This document shows, piece after piece, positions 18,895 to 26,202 of a stretch of 64,000 nt of DNA. Position numbers and translations under genes: made by a program. Source of the stretch: Aliikangiella sp965214955 (GTDB taxonomy: Bacteria; Pseudomonadota; Gammaproteobacteria; Enterobacterales; Kangiellaceae); contig CBDCCU010000001.1 of NCBI GenBank assembly GCA_965214955.1, positions 124,001 through 188,000 on the forward strand, given 5' to 3'. The stretch's first letter is position 1. Each line of letters begins with the position of its first letter. Under the pieces are notes generated by a model, which was given only the letters and a program-made list of their open reading frames with translations, was not told the DNA's origin and searched no databases.

Positions 18895-19722
18895 ATGGCT
18901 CTAATGAAAGCTAAACCAACATCGCCAGGTCGTCGCTTTGTCGTCAAAGTGGTAAATCCCGACTTGCATAAAGGTGCACCACACGCGCCTTTGTTGGACA
19001 AAAAATCAAAAAGTGGTGGTCGTAACAACAATGGTCGAATTACGGTTCGTCATGTTGGTGGTGGTCATAAGCAACACTACAGAATCATCGACTTTAAGCG
19101 TAACAAAGATGGTATTCCAGCGACAATTGAGCGTTTAGAATATGATCCAAATCGTAGCGCTAATATTGCACTAGCACTTTATGCCGATGGCGAGCGTCGT
19201 TACATTATCGCTCCTAAAGGCTTAAAAGCAGGTGACAAAATTCAATCAGGTGAAGATGCGCCAATTAAATCTGGCAACACTTTACCAATGAGAAATATTC
19301 CAGTAGGTACCACTATCCACTGTGTAGAAATGAAGCCGGGTAAAGGCGCTCAAATCGCACGTAGTGCTGGTACTTACGTTCAGCTCGTTGCTCGTGACGG
19401 TGCTTACGCAACCCTTCGTTTAAGAAGTGGTGAAATGCGTAAAGTATTAGCCGAATGTCGTGCGACAGTTGGGGAAGTTGGTAACGCAGAACATATGCTA
19501 CGTTCACTCGGTAAAGCGGGTGCAACAAGATGGCGTGGTGTACGACCTACTGTTCGAGGCGTTGCTATGAACCCAGTCGACCATCCACATGGTGGTGGTG
19601 AGGGACGTACCTCAGGTGGTAGACATCCTGTAACTCCATGGGGTGTACCAACTAAGGGCAAGAAGACTCGTAGTAACAAGCGCACAGACAAGTTAATTGT
19701 CCGTCGCCGTAACCGTAAATAG
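18895..19722 (+). CDS. rplB: Ribosomal protein L2
   Basis: 275 aa (E. coli 273): MALMKAKPTSPGRRFVVKV ... GVAMNPVDHPHGGGEG ... LIVRRRNRK. The conserved NPVDHPHGGGEG loop with the key His near the peptidyl transferase centre is intact. The start at ATG 18895 follows AAGGGG; the open frame extends upstream only because of the indels in rplW. Confidence 0.97.
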   Translation: MALMKAKPTSPGRRFVVKVVNPDLHKGAPHAPLLDKKSKSGGRNNNGRITVRHVGGGHKQHYRIIDFKRNKDGIPATIERLEYDPNRSANIALALYADGERRYIIAPKGLKAGDKIQSGEDAPIKSGNTLPMRNIPVGTTIHCVEMKPGKGAQIARSAGTYVQLVARDGAYATLRLRSGEMRKVLAECRATVGEVGNAEHMLRSLGKAGATRWRGVRPTVRGVAMNPVDHPHGGGEGRTSGGRHPVTPWGVPTKGKKTRSNKRTDKLIVRRRNRK

Positions 19723-19733
19723 AGGAATCAATC

Positions 19734-20009
19734 GTGCCACGTTCACTTAAAAAAGGCCCATTTATTGATCTTCATCTTCTTAAGAAGGTAGAAGACGCGG
19801 TGGCCTCAAATAACAGAAAGCCGATTAAAACCTGGTCTCGTCGTTCAACTGTTTTTCCTGAAATGGTTGGATTGACAATTGCCGTTCACAATGGCCGTCA
19901 GCATGTACCTGTATTGGTAAATGAAGACATGGTAGGTCACAAGTTGGGTGAATTTGCACCAACTCGTACTTACAAAGGTCATGTAGCCGACAAAAAAGCT
20001 AAGCGATAG
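19734..20009 (+). CDS. rpsS: Ribosomal protein S19
   Basis: 91 aa (E. coli 92): PRSLKKGPFIDLHLLKKVE ... KLGEFAPTRTYKGHVADKKAKR. 30S head protein pairing with S13. It begins with GTG at 19734, preceded by AGAGGAA, 11 bp after rplB. Confidence 0.97.
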   Translation: MPRSLKKGPFIDLHLLKKVEDAVASNNRKPIKTWSRRSTVFPEMVGLTIAVHNGRQHVPVLVNEDMVGHKLGEFAPTRTYKGHVADKKAKR

Positions 20010-20018
20010 GAGAAGATG

Positions 20019-20351
20019 ATGGAAACTCAAGCTGTTTTACGTCACGCACGTATTTCTCCTCAAAAAGCTCGCTTAGTTGCTGACCAAGTTAGAGGAATGC
20101 AAGTTGAGAAAGCTTTAAATGTGTTGAAATTCAGCAACAAAAAAGCTGCCGACTTGATCAAAAAAGTTTTAGATTCTGCAATCGCTAATGCCGAGCATAA
20201 CGATGGCGCAGATATCGATGAGCTAAAAGTATCTACCATTTTTGTAGATGAAGGCCCAACGCTTAAGCGTATTAAAACGCGTGCGAAGGGTAGAGCGGAT
20301 CGTATTTTTAAACGATCTTGTCATATCACCGTTAAAGTATCGGATAACTAG
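20019..20351 (+). CDS. rplV: Ribosomal protein L22
   Basis: 110 aa, the same as E. coli: METQAVLRHARISPQKARLVADQVRG ... HITVKVSDN. Lines the exit tunnel with L4. Two ATGs lie side by side (20016, 20019); the second is chosen because the family begins MET and AGGAGA lies eight bases upstream. Confidence 0.95.
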   Translation: METQAVLRHARISPQKARLVADQVRGMQVEKALNVLKFSNKKAADLIKKVLDSAIANAEHNDGADIDELKVSTIFVDEGPTLKRIKTRAKGRADRIFKRSCHITVKVSDN

Positions 20352-20362
20352 GAGATAGATCC

Positions 20363-21046
20363 ATGGGTCAAAAAGTACATCCAAATGGTATCCGTCTTGG
20401 CATCGTTAAAAAGCATAGCTCAATTTGGTATGCAGAACGCGGTGATTATGCGGATTTCTTAGAAAGCGATATTCAAATTCGTGAGTGGTTAATGAAAACC
20501 CTTTCGCGTGCTTCGGTATCGAAAATTGATATTGAGCGTCCAGCGAAAGCGCTTCGCGTTACTATCCACACTGCCCGTCCAGGTATTGTGATTGGTAAGA
20601 AAGGCGAAGACATTGAGAAGCTACGTAAGAAAGTATCACAAATGACTGGCGTACAAACTCAAATTAATATTGAGCAAGTTCGCAAGCCAGAATTAGACGC
20701 GCAATTAGTTGCTGACAGCATTTCGTCACAATTAGAACGCCGTGTTATGTTCCGTCGCGCTATGAAGCGTGCGGTACAAAACACAATGCGAGCTGGCGCT
20801 GAAGGTATCAAGGTTCAAGTAAGTGGTCGTTTAGGCGGCGCTGATATTGCCCGTGCTGAGTGGTATCGTGAAGGTCGAGTACCTCTACATACACTCCGTG
20901 CTGACATTGATTACGCAACTGCCGAAGCTGCGACAACTTACGGAATTATTGGTGTTAAGGTCTGGATTTTCAAAGGTGAGGTATTTGGCGATCAACCAGC
21001 TGCGGTTGTTGAAGATAAGCCAAAAAAAGAGACCTTCCCGAGCTAA
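20363..21046 (+). CDS. rpsC: Ribosomal protein S3
   Basis: 227 aa (E. coli 233): MGQKVHPNGIRLGIVKKHSS, a KH domain with GKKGEDIEKLRKKV, and a C-terminal domain through GIIGVKVWIFKGEV. It lies at the mRNA entry channel of the 30S subunit. AGGAGAT precedes ATG 20363. Confidence 0.97.
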   Translation: MGQKVHPNGIRLGIVKKHSSIWYAERGDYADFLESDIQIREWLMKTLSRASVSKIDIERPAKALRVTIHTARPGIVIGKKGEDIEKLRKKVSQMTGVQTQINIEQVRKPELDAQLVADSISSQLERRVMFRRAMKRAVQNTMRAGAEGIKVQVSGRLGGADIARAEWYREGRVPLHTLRADIDYATAEAATTYGIIGVKVWIFKGEVFGDQPAAVVEDKPKKETFPS

Positions 21047-21067
21047 GAAACAGTAGGGGAATAGACC

Positions 21068-21475
21068 ATGTTACAACCAAAAAGAACGAAATTTCGTAAG
21101 CAGCATACTGGCCGTAACCGTGGCGTAGTAAGTCACAATGTTAGCTTTGGTGAGTTTGGTCTTAAGTCTGCGGCTCGCGGACGAATGACTGCTCGTCAAA
21201 TTGAAGCGGCACGTCGTGCAATGACTCGTCATATGCGTCGTCAAGGTAAAGTTTACATTCGAGTTTTTCCTGACAAGCCAATTACCAAAAAGCCATTAGA
21301 AGTACGTATGGGTAAAGGTAAAGGTTCTGTGGAATATTGGGTTGCTCAAATTCAGCCAGGACGTATGTTGTTCGAGGTTGAAGGTGTTGCAGAAGATTTA
21401 GCGCGTGATGCATTTGCATTAGCTGCGGCTAAACTTCCTTTTAAAACAACTTTTGTTAAGCGGACGGTACTATAA
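21068..21475 (+). CDS. rplP: Ribosomal protein L16
   Basis: 135 aa (E. coli 136): MLQPKRTKFRKQHTGRNRG ... LPFKTTFVKRTVL. 50S protein near the A-site tRNA. AGGGGAATAG precedes the start; the stop touches the rpmC ATG, indicating coupled translation. The Arg of the MGKGKG region is the usual YcfD hydroxylation neighbourhood. Confidence 0.97.
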   Translation: MLQPKRTKFRKQHTGRNRGVVSHNVSFGEFGLKSAARGRMTARQIEAARRAMTRHMRRQGKVYIRVFPDKPITKKPLEVRMGKGKGSVEYWVAQIQPGRMLFEVEGVAEDLARDAFALAAAKLPFKTTFVKRTVL

Positions 21476-21685
21476 ATGAATGCTTCAGAGTTGAAAGAAA
21501 AAAGCGTTGATGAGTTAAACACTGAGTTGCTAGAGCTGCGTAAAGAACAATTTAATTTACGTATGGCTAAAGCAACAGGTCAGTCTAACCAAACTCACAC
21601 GTTAAAAAATGTACGTCGTGATATTGCACGCGTTAAAACTGTTTTAAATCAGAAGACGCAAGCTAACTCAGGAGAGCAAAGCTAA
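21476..21685 (+). CDS. rpmC: Ribosomal protein L29
   Basis: 69 aa (E. coli 63): MNASELKEKSVDELNTELLELRKEQFNLRMAKATGQ, two helices near the tunnel exit. ATG directly follows the rplP stop and no separate ribosome site is seen. Confidence 0.96.
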   Translation: MNASELKEKSVDELNTELLELRKEQFNLRMAKATGQSNQTHTLKNVRRDIARVKTVLNQKTQANSGEQS

Positions 21686-21945
21686 TGAGCGAGCAAAAAG
21701 TAATTAAGCGTACTCTGACTGGTAAAGTCGTAAGTGACAAAATGGATAAAACCATTACTGTTAAAGTTGAACGTCAAGTTAAGCATCCTATTTATGGAAA
21801 GTTTATTAAACGTTCTACTAAAGTACACGCACACGACGAAGCCAACGAGTGCAAGATTGGCGATACTGTCACTGTTGTAGAGAGCAGACCGCTTTCTAAA
21901 AGCAAGACTTGGCAGTTAGTTGAGGTTGTTGAAAAAGCAAGTTAA
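21685..21945 (+). CDS. rpsQ: Ribosomal protein S17
   Basis: 86 aa (E. coli 84): LTGKVVSDKMDKTITVKVERQVKHPIYGKFIKRSTK. Primary 16S rRNA-binding protein, last gene of the S10 operon. ATG overlaps the rpmC stop (TAATG) and AGGAGAG lies upstream. A short inverted repeat without a T-run follows at about 21945-21975. Confidence 0.96.
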   Translation: MSEQKVIKRTLTGKVVSDKMDKTITVKVERQVKHPIYGKFIKRSTKVHAHDEANECKIGDTVTVVESRPLSKSKTWQLVEVVEKAS

Positions 21946-21999
21946 AGATAAAAGGAAAATTTCCTTATCTTTACCGTAGCTGAATCAATTGAATGATGG

Positions 22000-22055
22000 T
22001 ATACTCCCGCTCCTTTTGCGCGGACACCTTAATTTTGTGTCCGTTTTTGAGCGGG
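22000..22055 (+). promoter_or_regulatory. spc operon promoter element and nested leader hairpins
   Basis: TGG-TATACT (TATACT at 22000-22005) is an extended -10 box followed by a G+C-rich start region. Downstream lie two nested stems: CCCGCTC (22006-22012) with GAGCGGG (22049-22055), enclosing CGGACAC (22021-22027) with GTGTCCG (22037-22043) and a T5 run. The inner stem plus T-run is terminator-like, while the outer stem would form an alternative fold, so the region may be an attenuator ahead of rplN (start 22075, GGAG at 22063). No convincing -35 box was found. Confidence 0.5.
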
Positions 22056-22074
22056 AAATATTGGAGAAAAACCA

Positions 22075-22443
22075 ATGATCCAAATGCAAACTCAGCTTGA
22101 CGTAGCTGACAATAGCGGCGCACGTCGAGTTCAATGTATTAAGGTTCTTGGAGGTTCACACCGCCGTTACGCAAGAATCGGTGATGTGATCAAAGTAAGT
22201 GTTAAAGAAGCAAACCCTCGTGGTAAAGCCAAGAAGGGTGATGTACTTAACGCGGTTGTTGTAAGAACTCGTAAAGGTGTTCGTCGTCCAGATGGATCGT
22301 TGATCCGTTTTGATGGCAACGCAGCGGTTCTTTTAAATGCTAACCTGCAACCAATTGGTACGCGTATTTTTGGACCTGTTACTCGCGAACTTCGCGGCGA
22401 CAAGTTTATGAAAATCGTATCATTGGCACCAGAAGTACTGTAG
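22075..22443 (+). CDS. rplN: Ribosomal protein L14
   Basis: 122 aa (E. coli 123): MIQMQTQLDVADNSGARRVQCIKVLGGSHRRYA ... MKIVSLAPEVL. 50S protein at the subunit interface and the binding site of RsfS. First gene of the spc operon, separated from rpsQ by a 129-bp regulatory gap. Intact. Confidence 0.97.
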   Translation: MIQMQTQLDVADNSGARRVQCIKVLGGSHRRYARIGDVIKVSVKEANPRGKAKKGDVLNAVVVRTRKGVRRPDGSLIRFDGNAAVLLNANLQPIGTRIFGPVTRELRGDKFMKIVSLAPEVL

Positions 22444-22453
22444 GAGAAATAAC

Positions 22454-22772
22454 ATGCAAAAGCTAAAAACTGGCGATGAAGTTATCGTTCTTACAGGAAA
22501 AAGCAACGGCCAACGCGGTAAGGTTTCTAAAATCATTACTGACAAGAATCGAATTGTGGTAGAAGGCGTTAACATGATGAAAAAACATGTAAAACCTAAC
22601 CCACAAGCGGGAATCCAAGGCGGCATCGTAGAACAAGAAAGCGGCAATGGATATCTCTAACGTTGCAATCTTTAATCCTAAGACTGGTAAAGCTGATCGT
22701 GTAGGTATTAAAGTGCAAGAAGACGGCAAGCGTGTTCGAATTTTTAAGTCGAACGGCGAGCTGATCGATTAA
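22454..22772 (+). CDS. rplX: Ribosomal protein L24, frame-disrupted
   Basis: Begins MQKLKTGDEVIVLTGKSNGQRGKVSKIITDKNRIVVEGVNMMKKHVKP and reads to GGIVEQES; one extra base near 22640 shifts the frame, which resumes AMDISNVAIFNPKTGKADRVGIKVQEDGKRVRIFKSNGELID at stop 22770-22772. Corrected length is about 105 aa (E. coli 104). 50S assembly initiator. AGGAGAAAT precedes ATG 22454. The break is most likely a sequence error, as the gene continues in full. Confidence 0.9.
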
Positions 22773-22801
22773 TCGAATTTTTTATTAAGTTGGTGTAAAA
22801 A

Positions 22802-23341
22802 ATGGCGAAACTGCAAGACCACTATAAAGAAAATGTAGTCAATGCTTTAACTGAAAAGTTTGGCTACAAGTCTGTCATGCAAGTCCCTAAGATAAACTAA
22901 GATTACATTAAATATGGGTCTGGGTGAAGCTGTAGGGGATAAGAAAGTTCTAGAGAACGCTTGTGGAGACCTGGCAGCAATCTCGGGCCAAAAGCCTATC
23001 GTTACTAAAGCACGTAAATCTATTGCGGCTTTAAAATTCGTGACGATTATCCTATTGGCGCAAAAGTAACACTTCGTGGCGAACGTATGTGGGAATTTAT
23101 GGAGCGTTTAATTGCAATTGCAATTCCTCGTATTCGTGATTTCCGTGGATTAAATTCTAAGTCGTTCGACGGTCGTGGTAATTATTCTATGGGAGTAAAA
23201 GAGCAAATCATTTTCCCAGAGATTGATTACGACAAAGTTGACAAGATCCGTGGTATGGATATTACCATCACCACTACTGCAACTACCGATGAAGAAGGAC
23301 GTGAATTATTAAACGCGTTCAACTTCCCGCTTAAAGGCTAA
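22802..23341 (+). CDS. rplE: Ribosomal protein L5, frame-disrupted
   Basis: Begins MAKLQDHYKENVVNALTEKFGYKSVMQVPKIN; an extra T near 22897 shifts the frame, which resumes KITLNMGLGEAVGDKKVLENACGDLAAISGQKPIVTKARKSIAA; a missing T in a T-run near 23028 restores the frame, giving KIRDDYPIGAKVTLRGERMWEF ... LLNAFNFPLKG. The two events cancel, so the span corresponds to 179 aa, exactly the E. coli length. L5 binds 5S rRNA. The breaks are almost certainly sequence errors. Confidence 0.92.
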
Positions 23342-23351
23342 GGGGTAAACA

Positions 23352-23651
23352 ATGGCTAAAGTATCAATGGTACAGCGCGAAGCAAAACGCGCTCGCACAG
23401 TAGCTAAGTACTCTGAAAAGCGTGCTGAGCTTAAAGCGATTATTGCTGACCTCAACAAAAGTGAAGAAGAGCGTTGGGAAGCGCAGGTTGCCCTGCAAAA
23501 ACTTCCGCGTGACGCTAGCCCAGTTCGTCAACGTAACCGTTGTCGTATGACTGGACGTCCTCACGCTTATTTACGTAAGTTTGGCTTATGCCGCAACAAA
23601 TTACGTGAGCAAGCGATGAAAGGTAATGTTTCCTGGCTTAGTGAAAGCTAG
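23352..23651 (+). CDS. rpsN: Ribosomal protein S14
   Basis: 99 aa (E. coli 101): MAKVSMVQREAKRARTVAKYSEKRAELKAI ... LPRDASPVRQRNRCRMTGRPHAYLRKFGLCRNKLREQAMKG. This is the long zinc-free type, without the paired CxxC motifs of short S14. AGGGGT precedes the start. Confidence 0.97.
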   Translation: MAKVSMVQREAKRARTVAKYSEKRAELKAIIADLNKSEEERWEAQVALQKLPRDASPVRQRNRCRMTGRPHAYLRKFGLCRNKLREQAMKGNVSWLSES

Positions 23652-23675
23652 CTGGTAATTGTTGGGAGAATCAAT

Positions 23676-24071
23676 ATGAGCATGCAAGATCCAATTGCTG
23701 ATATGCTGACTCGCATCCGTAACGGACAATCAGCAGGCAAAAAAGCAGTTTCTATGCCTTCTTCTAAGCTTAAAGCTTCTATTGCAGAAGTTCTTAAGTC
23801 TGAAGGTTACATTAATGATGTAGCTAAATCAGAAGAAGCTGGAAAAGCAGAATTAACAATCGAACTTAGATACCATCAAGGTTCACCGGTTATCGACACG
23901 ATTAAACGTGTTAGCCGTCCTGGCCTACGTATCTATAAAAAGTCTACTGAGCTACCACGTGTACTTGACGGCTTGGGCATCGCAATCGTTTCTACCTCTA
24001 AAGGGGTTATGACTGATCGCGCTGCACGTAAAGCAGGTCACGGCGGCGAAGTTCTCTGTATCGTTTCATAA
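23676..24071 (+). CDS. rpsH: Ribosomal protein S8
   Basis: 131 aa (E. coli 130): MSMQDPIADMLTRIRNGQ ... GLGIAIVSTSKGVMTDRAARKAGHGGEVLCIVS. Binds the central domain of 16S rRNA and in E. coli also represses the spc operon at the rplE start. GGGAGA precedes ATG 23676. Confidence 0.97.
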   Translation: MSMQDPIADMLTRIRNGQSAGKKAVSMPSSKLKASIAEVLKSEGYINDVAKSEEAGKAELTIELRYHQGSPVIDTIKRVSRPGLRIYKKSTELPRVLDGLGIAIVSTSKGVMTDRAARKAGHGGEVLCIVS

Positions 24072-24084
24072 GGAGAACCAGAAA

Positions 24085-24618
24085 ATGTCTAGAGTAGCAA
24101 ATAATCCCGTTACTATCCCTTCAGGTGTAACTGTTGACCTTAAAGGCGCAGTGATTGCTATTAAAGGAAGTAAAGGTGAACTGAAGCAAGATATTCATGC
24201 TTCGGTTGATGTCAATGTTGAAGATAGCCAAATCACTTTTGCTGGTCGTAAAGGGTTTGACGGTGCGAAAGCCATGTCAGGCACTATGCGTTCATTAGTG
24301 AATAACATGGTGGTTGGGGTATCTGCTGGTTTCGAAAAGAAGCTGCAACTGGTTGGTGTTGGTTACCGTGCGAAAGCACAAGGTAAGAAACTTGATTTAA
24401 CCCTTGGTTTTTCACACCCTGTTGTTTACGACCTACCAGAAGGTATTACTGTTGAAACACCTTCTAACACAGAGATCGTAGTAAAAGGGGTTGACAAACA
24501 ATTAGTGGGTCAAGTGGCAGCGAACATCAGAGCTTATCGTCCACCAGAGCCTTATAAAGGTAAAGGTGTGAAATACGCGGATGAACATATCCGTCGTAAA
24601 GAAGCTAAGAAAAAGTAG
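24085..24618 (+). CDS. rplF: Ribosomal protein L6
   Basis: 177 aa, the same as E. coli: MSRVANNPVTIPSGVTVDL ... RAYRPPEPYKGKGVKYADEHIRRKEAKKK. 50S protein next to the sarcin-ricin loop. AAGGAGAA precedes the start. Confidence 0.97.
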   Translation: MSRVANNPVTIPSGVTVDLKGAVIAIKGSKGELKQDIHASVDVNVEDSQITFAGRKGFDGAKAMSGTMRSLVNNMVVGVSAGFEKKLQLVGVGYRAKAQGKKLDLTLGFSHPVVYDLPEGITVETPSNTEIVVKGVDKQLVGQVAANIRAYRPPEPYKGKGVKYADEHIRRKEAKKK

Positions 24619-24627
24619 GGCAGCGTT

Positions 24628-24981
24628 ATGAATAAGAAACAAGCGAGAATTCGTCGTTCGACTAAGGGTCGAATGAAAATGAAAGAGCTAGGTGCCATTC
24701 GTTTAGTTGTTAATCGTACACCTCGCCACATTTATGCTCAGGTTATTTCTGCCGAAGGTGGAAAAGTCTTGGCAACTGCTTCTAGTGTTGAAAAAGACAT
24801 TAAAGCAAGCGGCAACGCAACGGGTAACGTTGATACTGCTAAAGCAGTTGGCGAACTAGTTGCTAAGCGAGCTACTGAAGCGGGCGTTTCAAAAGTTGCT
24901 TTTGATCGCTCTGGTTTTAAATACCATGGTCGTGTTAAGGCATTAGCCGATAGCGCACGCGAAAATGGTCTTCAGTTTTAA
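24628..24981 (+). CDS. rplR: Ribosomal protein L18
   Basis: 117 aa, the same as E. coli: MNKKQARIRRSTKGRMKMKELGAIRLVVNRTPRHIYAQV ... GFKYHGRVKALADSARENGLQF. Binds 5S rRNA together with L5. GGGCAG precedes ATG 24628. Confidence 0.97.
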   Translation: MNKKQARIRRSTKGRMKMKELGAIRLVVNRTPRHIYAQVISAEGGKVLATASSVEKDIKASGNATGNVDTAKAVGELVAKRATEAGVSKVAFDRSGFKYHGRVKALADSARENGLQF

Positions 24982-24992
24982 GGGTGAAACAA

Positions 24993-25499
24993 ATGGCTAG
25001 ACAAGAAGCAAATAACACCGAAGGTCTGGTAGAGAAATTAGTTAACGTTAACCGCGTATCTAAAGTGGTTAAAGGTGGACGTATTTTCTCTTTCACAGCT
25101 TTAACGGTTGTTGGTGATGGTAATGGTAAAGTTGGTTTTGGTCGTGGTAAGGCTCGTGAAGTGCCTGCTGCTATCCAAAAAGCAATGGAGCAAGCTCGCC
25201 GTAATATGATTCAAGTTGAATTAAAAGATGGTCACACTTTGCAGCATCCTATTAATGCTCGTCATGGTGCGTCTAAAGTTTACATGCAACCTGCTTCACA
25301 AGGTACTGGAATCATTGCCGGTGGTGCAATGCGCTCTGTATTTGAAGTGGTTGGTGTTGAAAACGTATTAGCAAAGAGCATCGGTTCGACTAATCCAATT
25401 AATATTGTTCGCGCAACGATTCGCGGTTTAAATGATATGTTCTCTCCTGAGAGCGTAGCAGCTAAACGCGGTAAGTCAGTTGCCGAAATTATGGAGTAA
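24993..25499 (+). CDS. rpsE: Ribosomal protein S5
   Basis: 168 aa (E. coli 167): MARQEANNTEGLVEKLVNVNRVSKVVKGGRIFSF ... PESVAAKRGKSVAEIME. Acts in translational accuracy; the VNRVSKVVKGG loop is the spectinomycin-resistance region. The start at ATG 24993 is chosen because AAGGGTG lies upstream; an in-frame GTG at 24984 would add three residues. Confidence 0.96.
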   Translation: MARQEANNTEGLVEKLVNVNRVSKVVKGGRIFSFTALTVVGDGNGKVGFGRGKAREVPAAIQKAMEQARRNMIQVELKDGHTLQHPINARHGASKVYMQPASQGTGIIAGGAMRSVFEVVGVENVLAKSIGSTNPINIVRATIRGLNDMFSPESVAAKRGKSVAEIME

Positions 25500-25503
25500 G
25501 ATC

Positions 25504-25689
25504 ATGGCTAAGAAAAAATTCATGAAAGTTACTCAAACCAAATCATCGAATGGGCGATTGAAAAATCATAAAGCTTGTTTAATGGGTTTAGGTTTACGTC
25601 GTATCGGTCATACGGTTGAAGTAGAAGATACGCCTTCAACCCGTGGCATGGTAAACACTGTTTACTATATGGTTTCTGTGGAGGACTAA
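25504..25689 (+). CDS. rpmD: Ribosomal protein L30
   Basis: 61 aa (E. coli 59): MAKKKFMKVTQTKSSNGRLKNHKACLMGLGLRRIGHTVEVEDTPSTRGMVNTVYYMVSVED. Small 50S protein. ATG 25504 lies just after the rpsE stop, with GGAG inside the rpsE end serving as ribosome site. Confidence 0.96.
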   Translation: MAKKKFMKVTQTKSSNGRLKNHKACLMGLGLRRIGHTVEVEDTPSTRGMVNTVYYMVSVED

Positions 25690-25693
25690 GATT

Positions 25694-26131
25694 ATGCGTT
25701 TAAATACATTAAGTCCTGCTGAAGGATCGAAAAAAGCAGCAAAACGTGTTGGTCGTGGTATTGGCTCTACTTTAGGTAAAACTTGTGGTCGCGGCCATAA
25801 GGGTTTAAAGTCTCGCTCTGGCGGGAAAGTAAAAATTGGTTTTGAAGGTGGTCAAATGCCTTTAAAACAACGTTTACCTAAGTTTGGTTTTACCTCAAGA
25901 AAGTCGTTAGTTTCGGCGCAAGTTCGTTTAGGCGAATTAGCAAAAGTTGAAGGTGAAACGATTGACCTCTTGTCTTTACGTGCAGCAGGCCTTATTAATA
26001 AGAATATTCTGCAAGTAAAGGTTATGCTTTCTGGCGATATCGACCGCGCTGTTAAAATTGGCGACGGTGTTAAGGTATCAAAAGGTGCACAAGCAGCAAT
26101 TGAAGCTGCTGGTGGAAGCGTACAAGCTTAA
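25694..26131 (+). CDS. rplO: Ribosomal protein L15
   Basis: 145 aa (E. coli 144): MRLNTLSPAEGSKKAAKRVGRGIGSTLGKTCGRGHKG ... VSKGAQAAIEAAGGSVQA. Late-assembly 50S protein with the usual basic, glycine-rich N-terminal extension (Gly/Lys/Arg loop). GGAGGAC ends the preceding gene and serves as ribosome site. Confidence 0.97.
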   Translation: MRLNTLSPAEGSKKAAKRVGRGIGSTLGKTCGRGHKGLKSRSGGKVKIGFEGGQMPLKQRLPKFGFTSRKSLVSAQVRLGELAKVEGETIDLLSLRAAGLINKNILQVKVMLSGDIDRAVKIGDGVKVSKGAQAAIEAAGGSVQA

Positions 26132-26148
26132 ATTTTAGGGTAAGTTTT

Positions 26149-26178
26149 AATTAAGACTGTCTTTGGGCAGTCTTAATT
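26149..26178 (+). terminator. Perfect hairpin between rplO and secY
   Basis: AATTAAGACTG (26149-26159), loop TCTTTGGG, CAGTCTTAATT (26168-26178): an 11-bp perfect stem. No T-run follows, so it is more likely a processing or partial-attenuation element than a full terminator. Confidence 0.4.
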
Positions 26179-26202
26179 TATTGTATAAGGTTTGTTGAAA
26201 AA

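Noticed and set aside
18724..19722. A continuous frame joining L23 residues to L2, suggesting an L23-L2 fusion protein
   Set aside because: The upstream part only reads into rplB because of extra bases in rplW; L2 has its own ATG at 18895 with a ribosome site.
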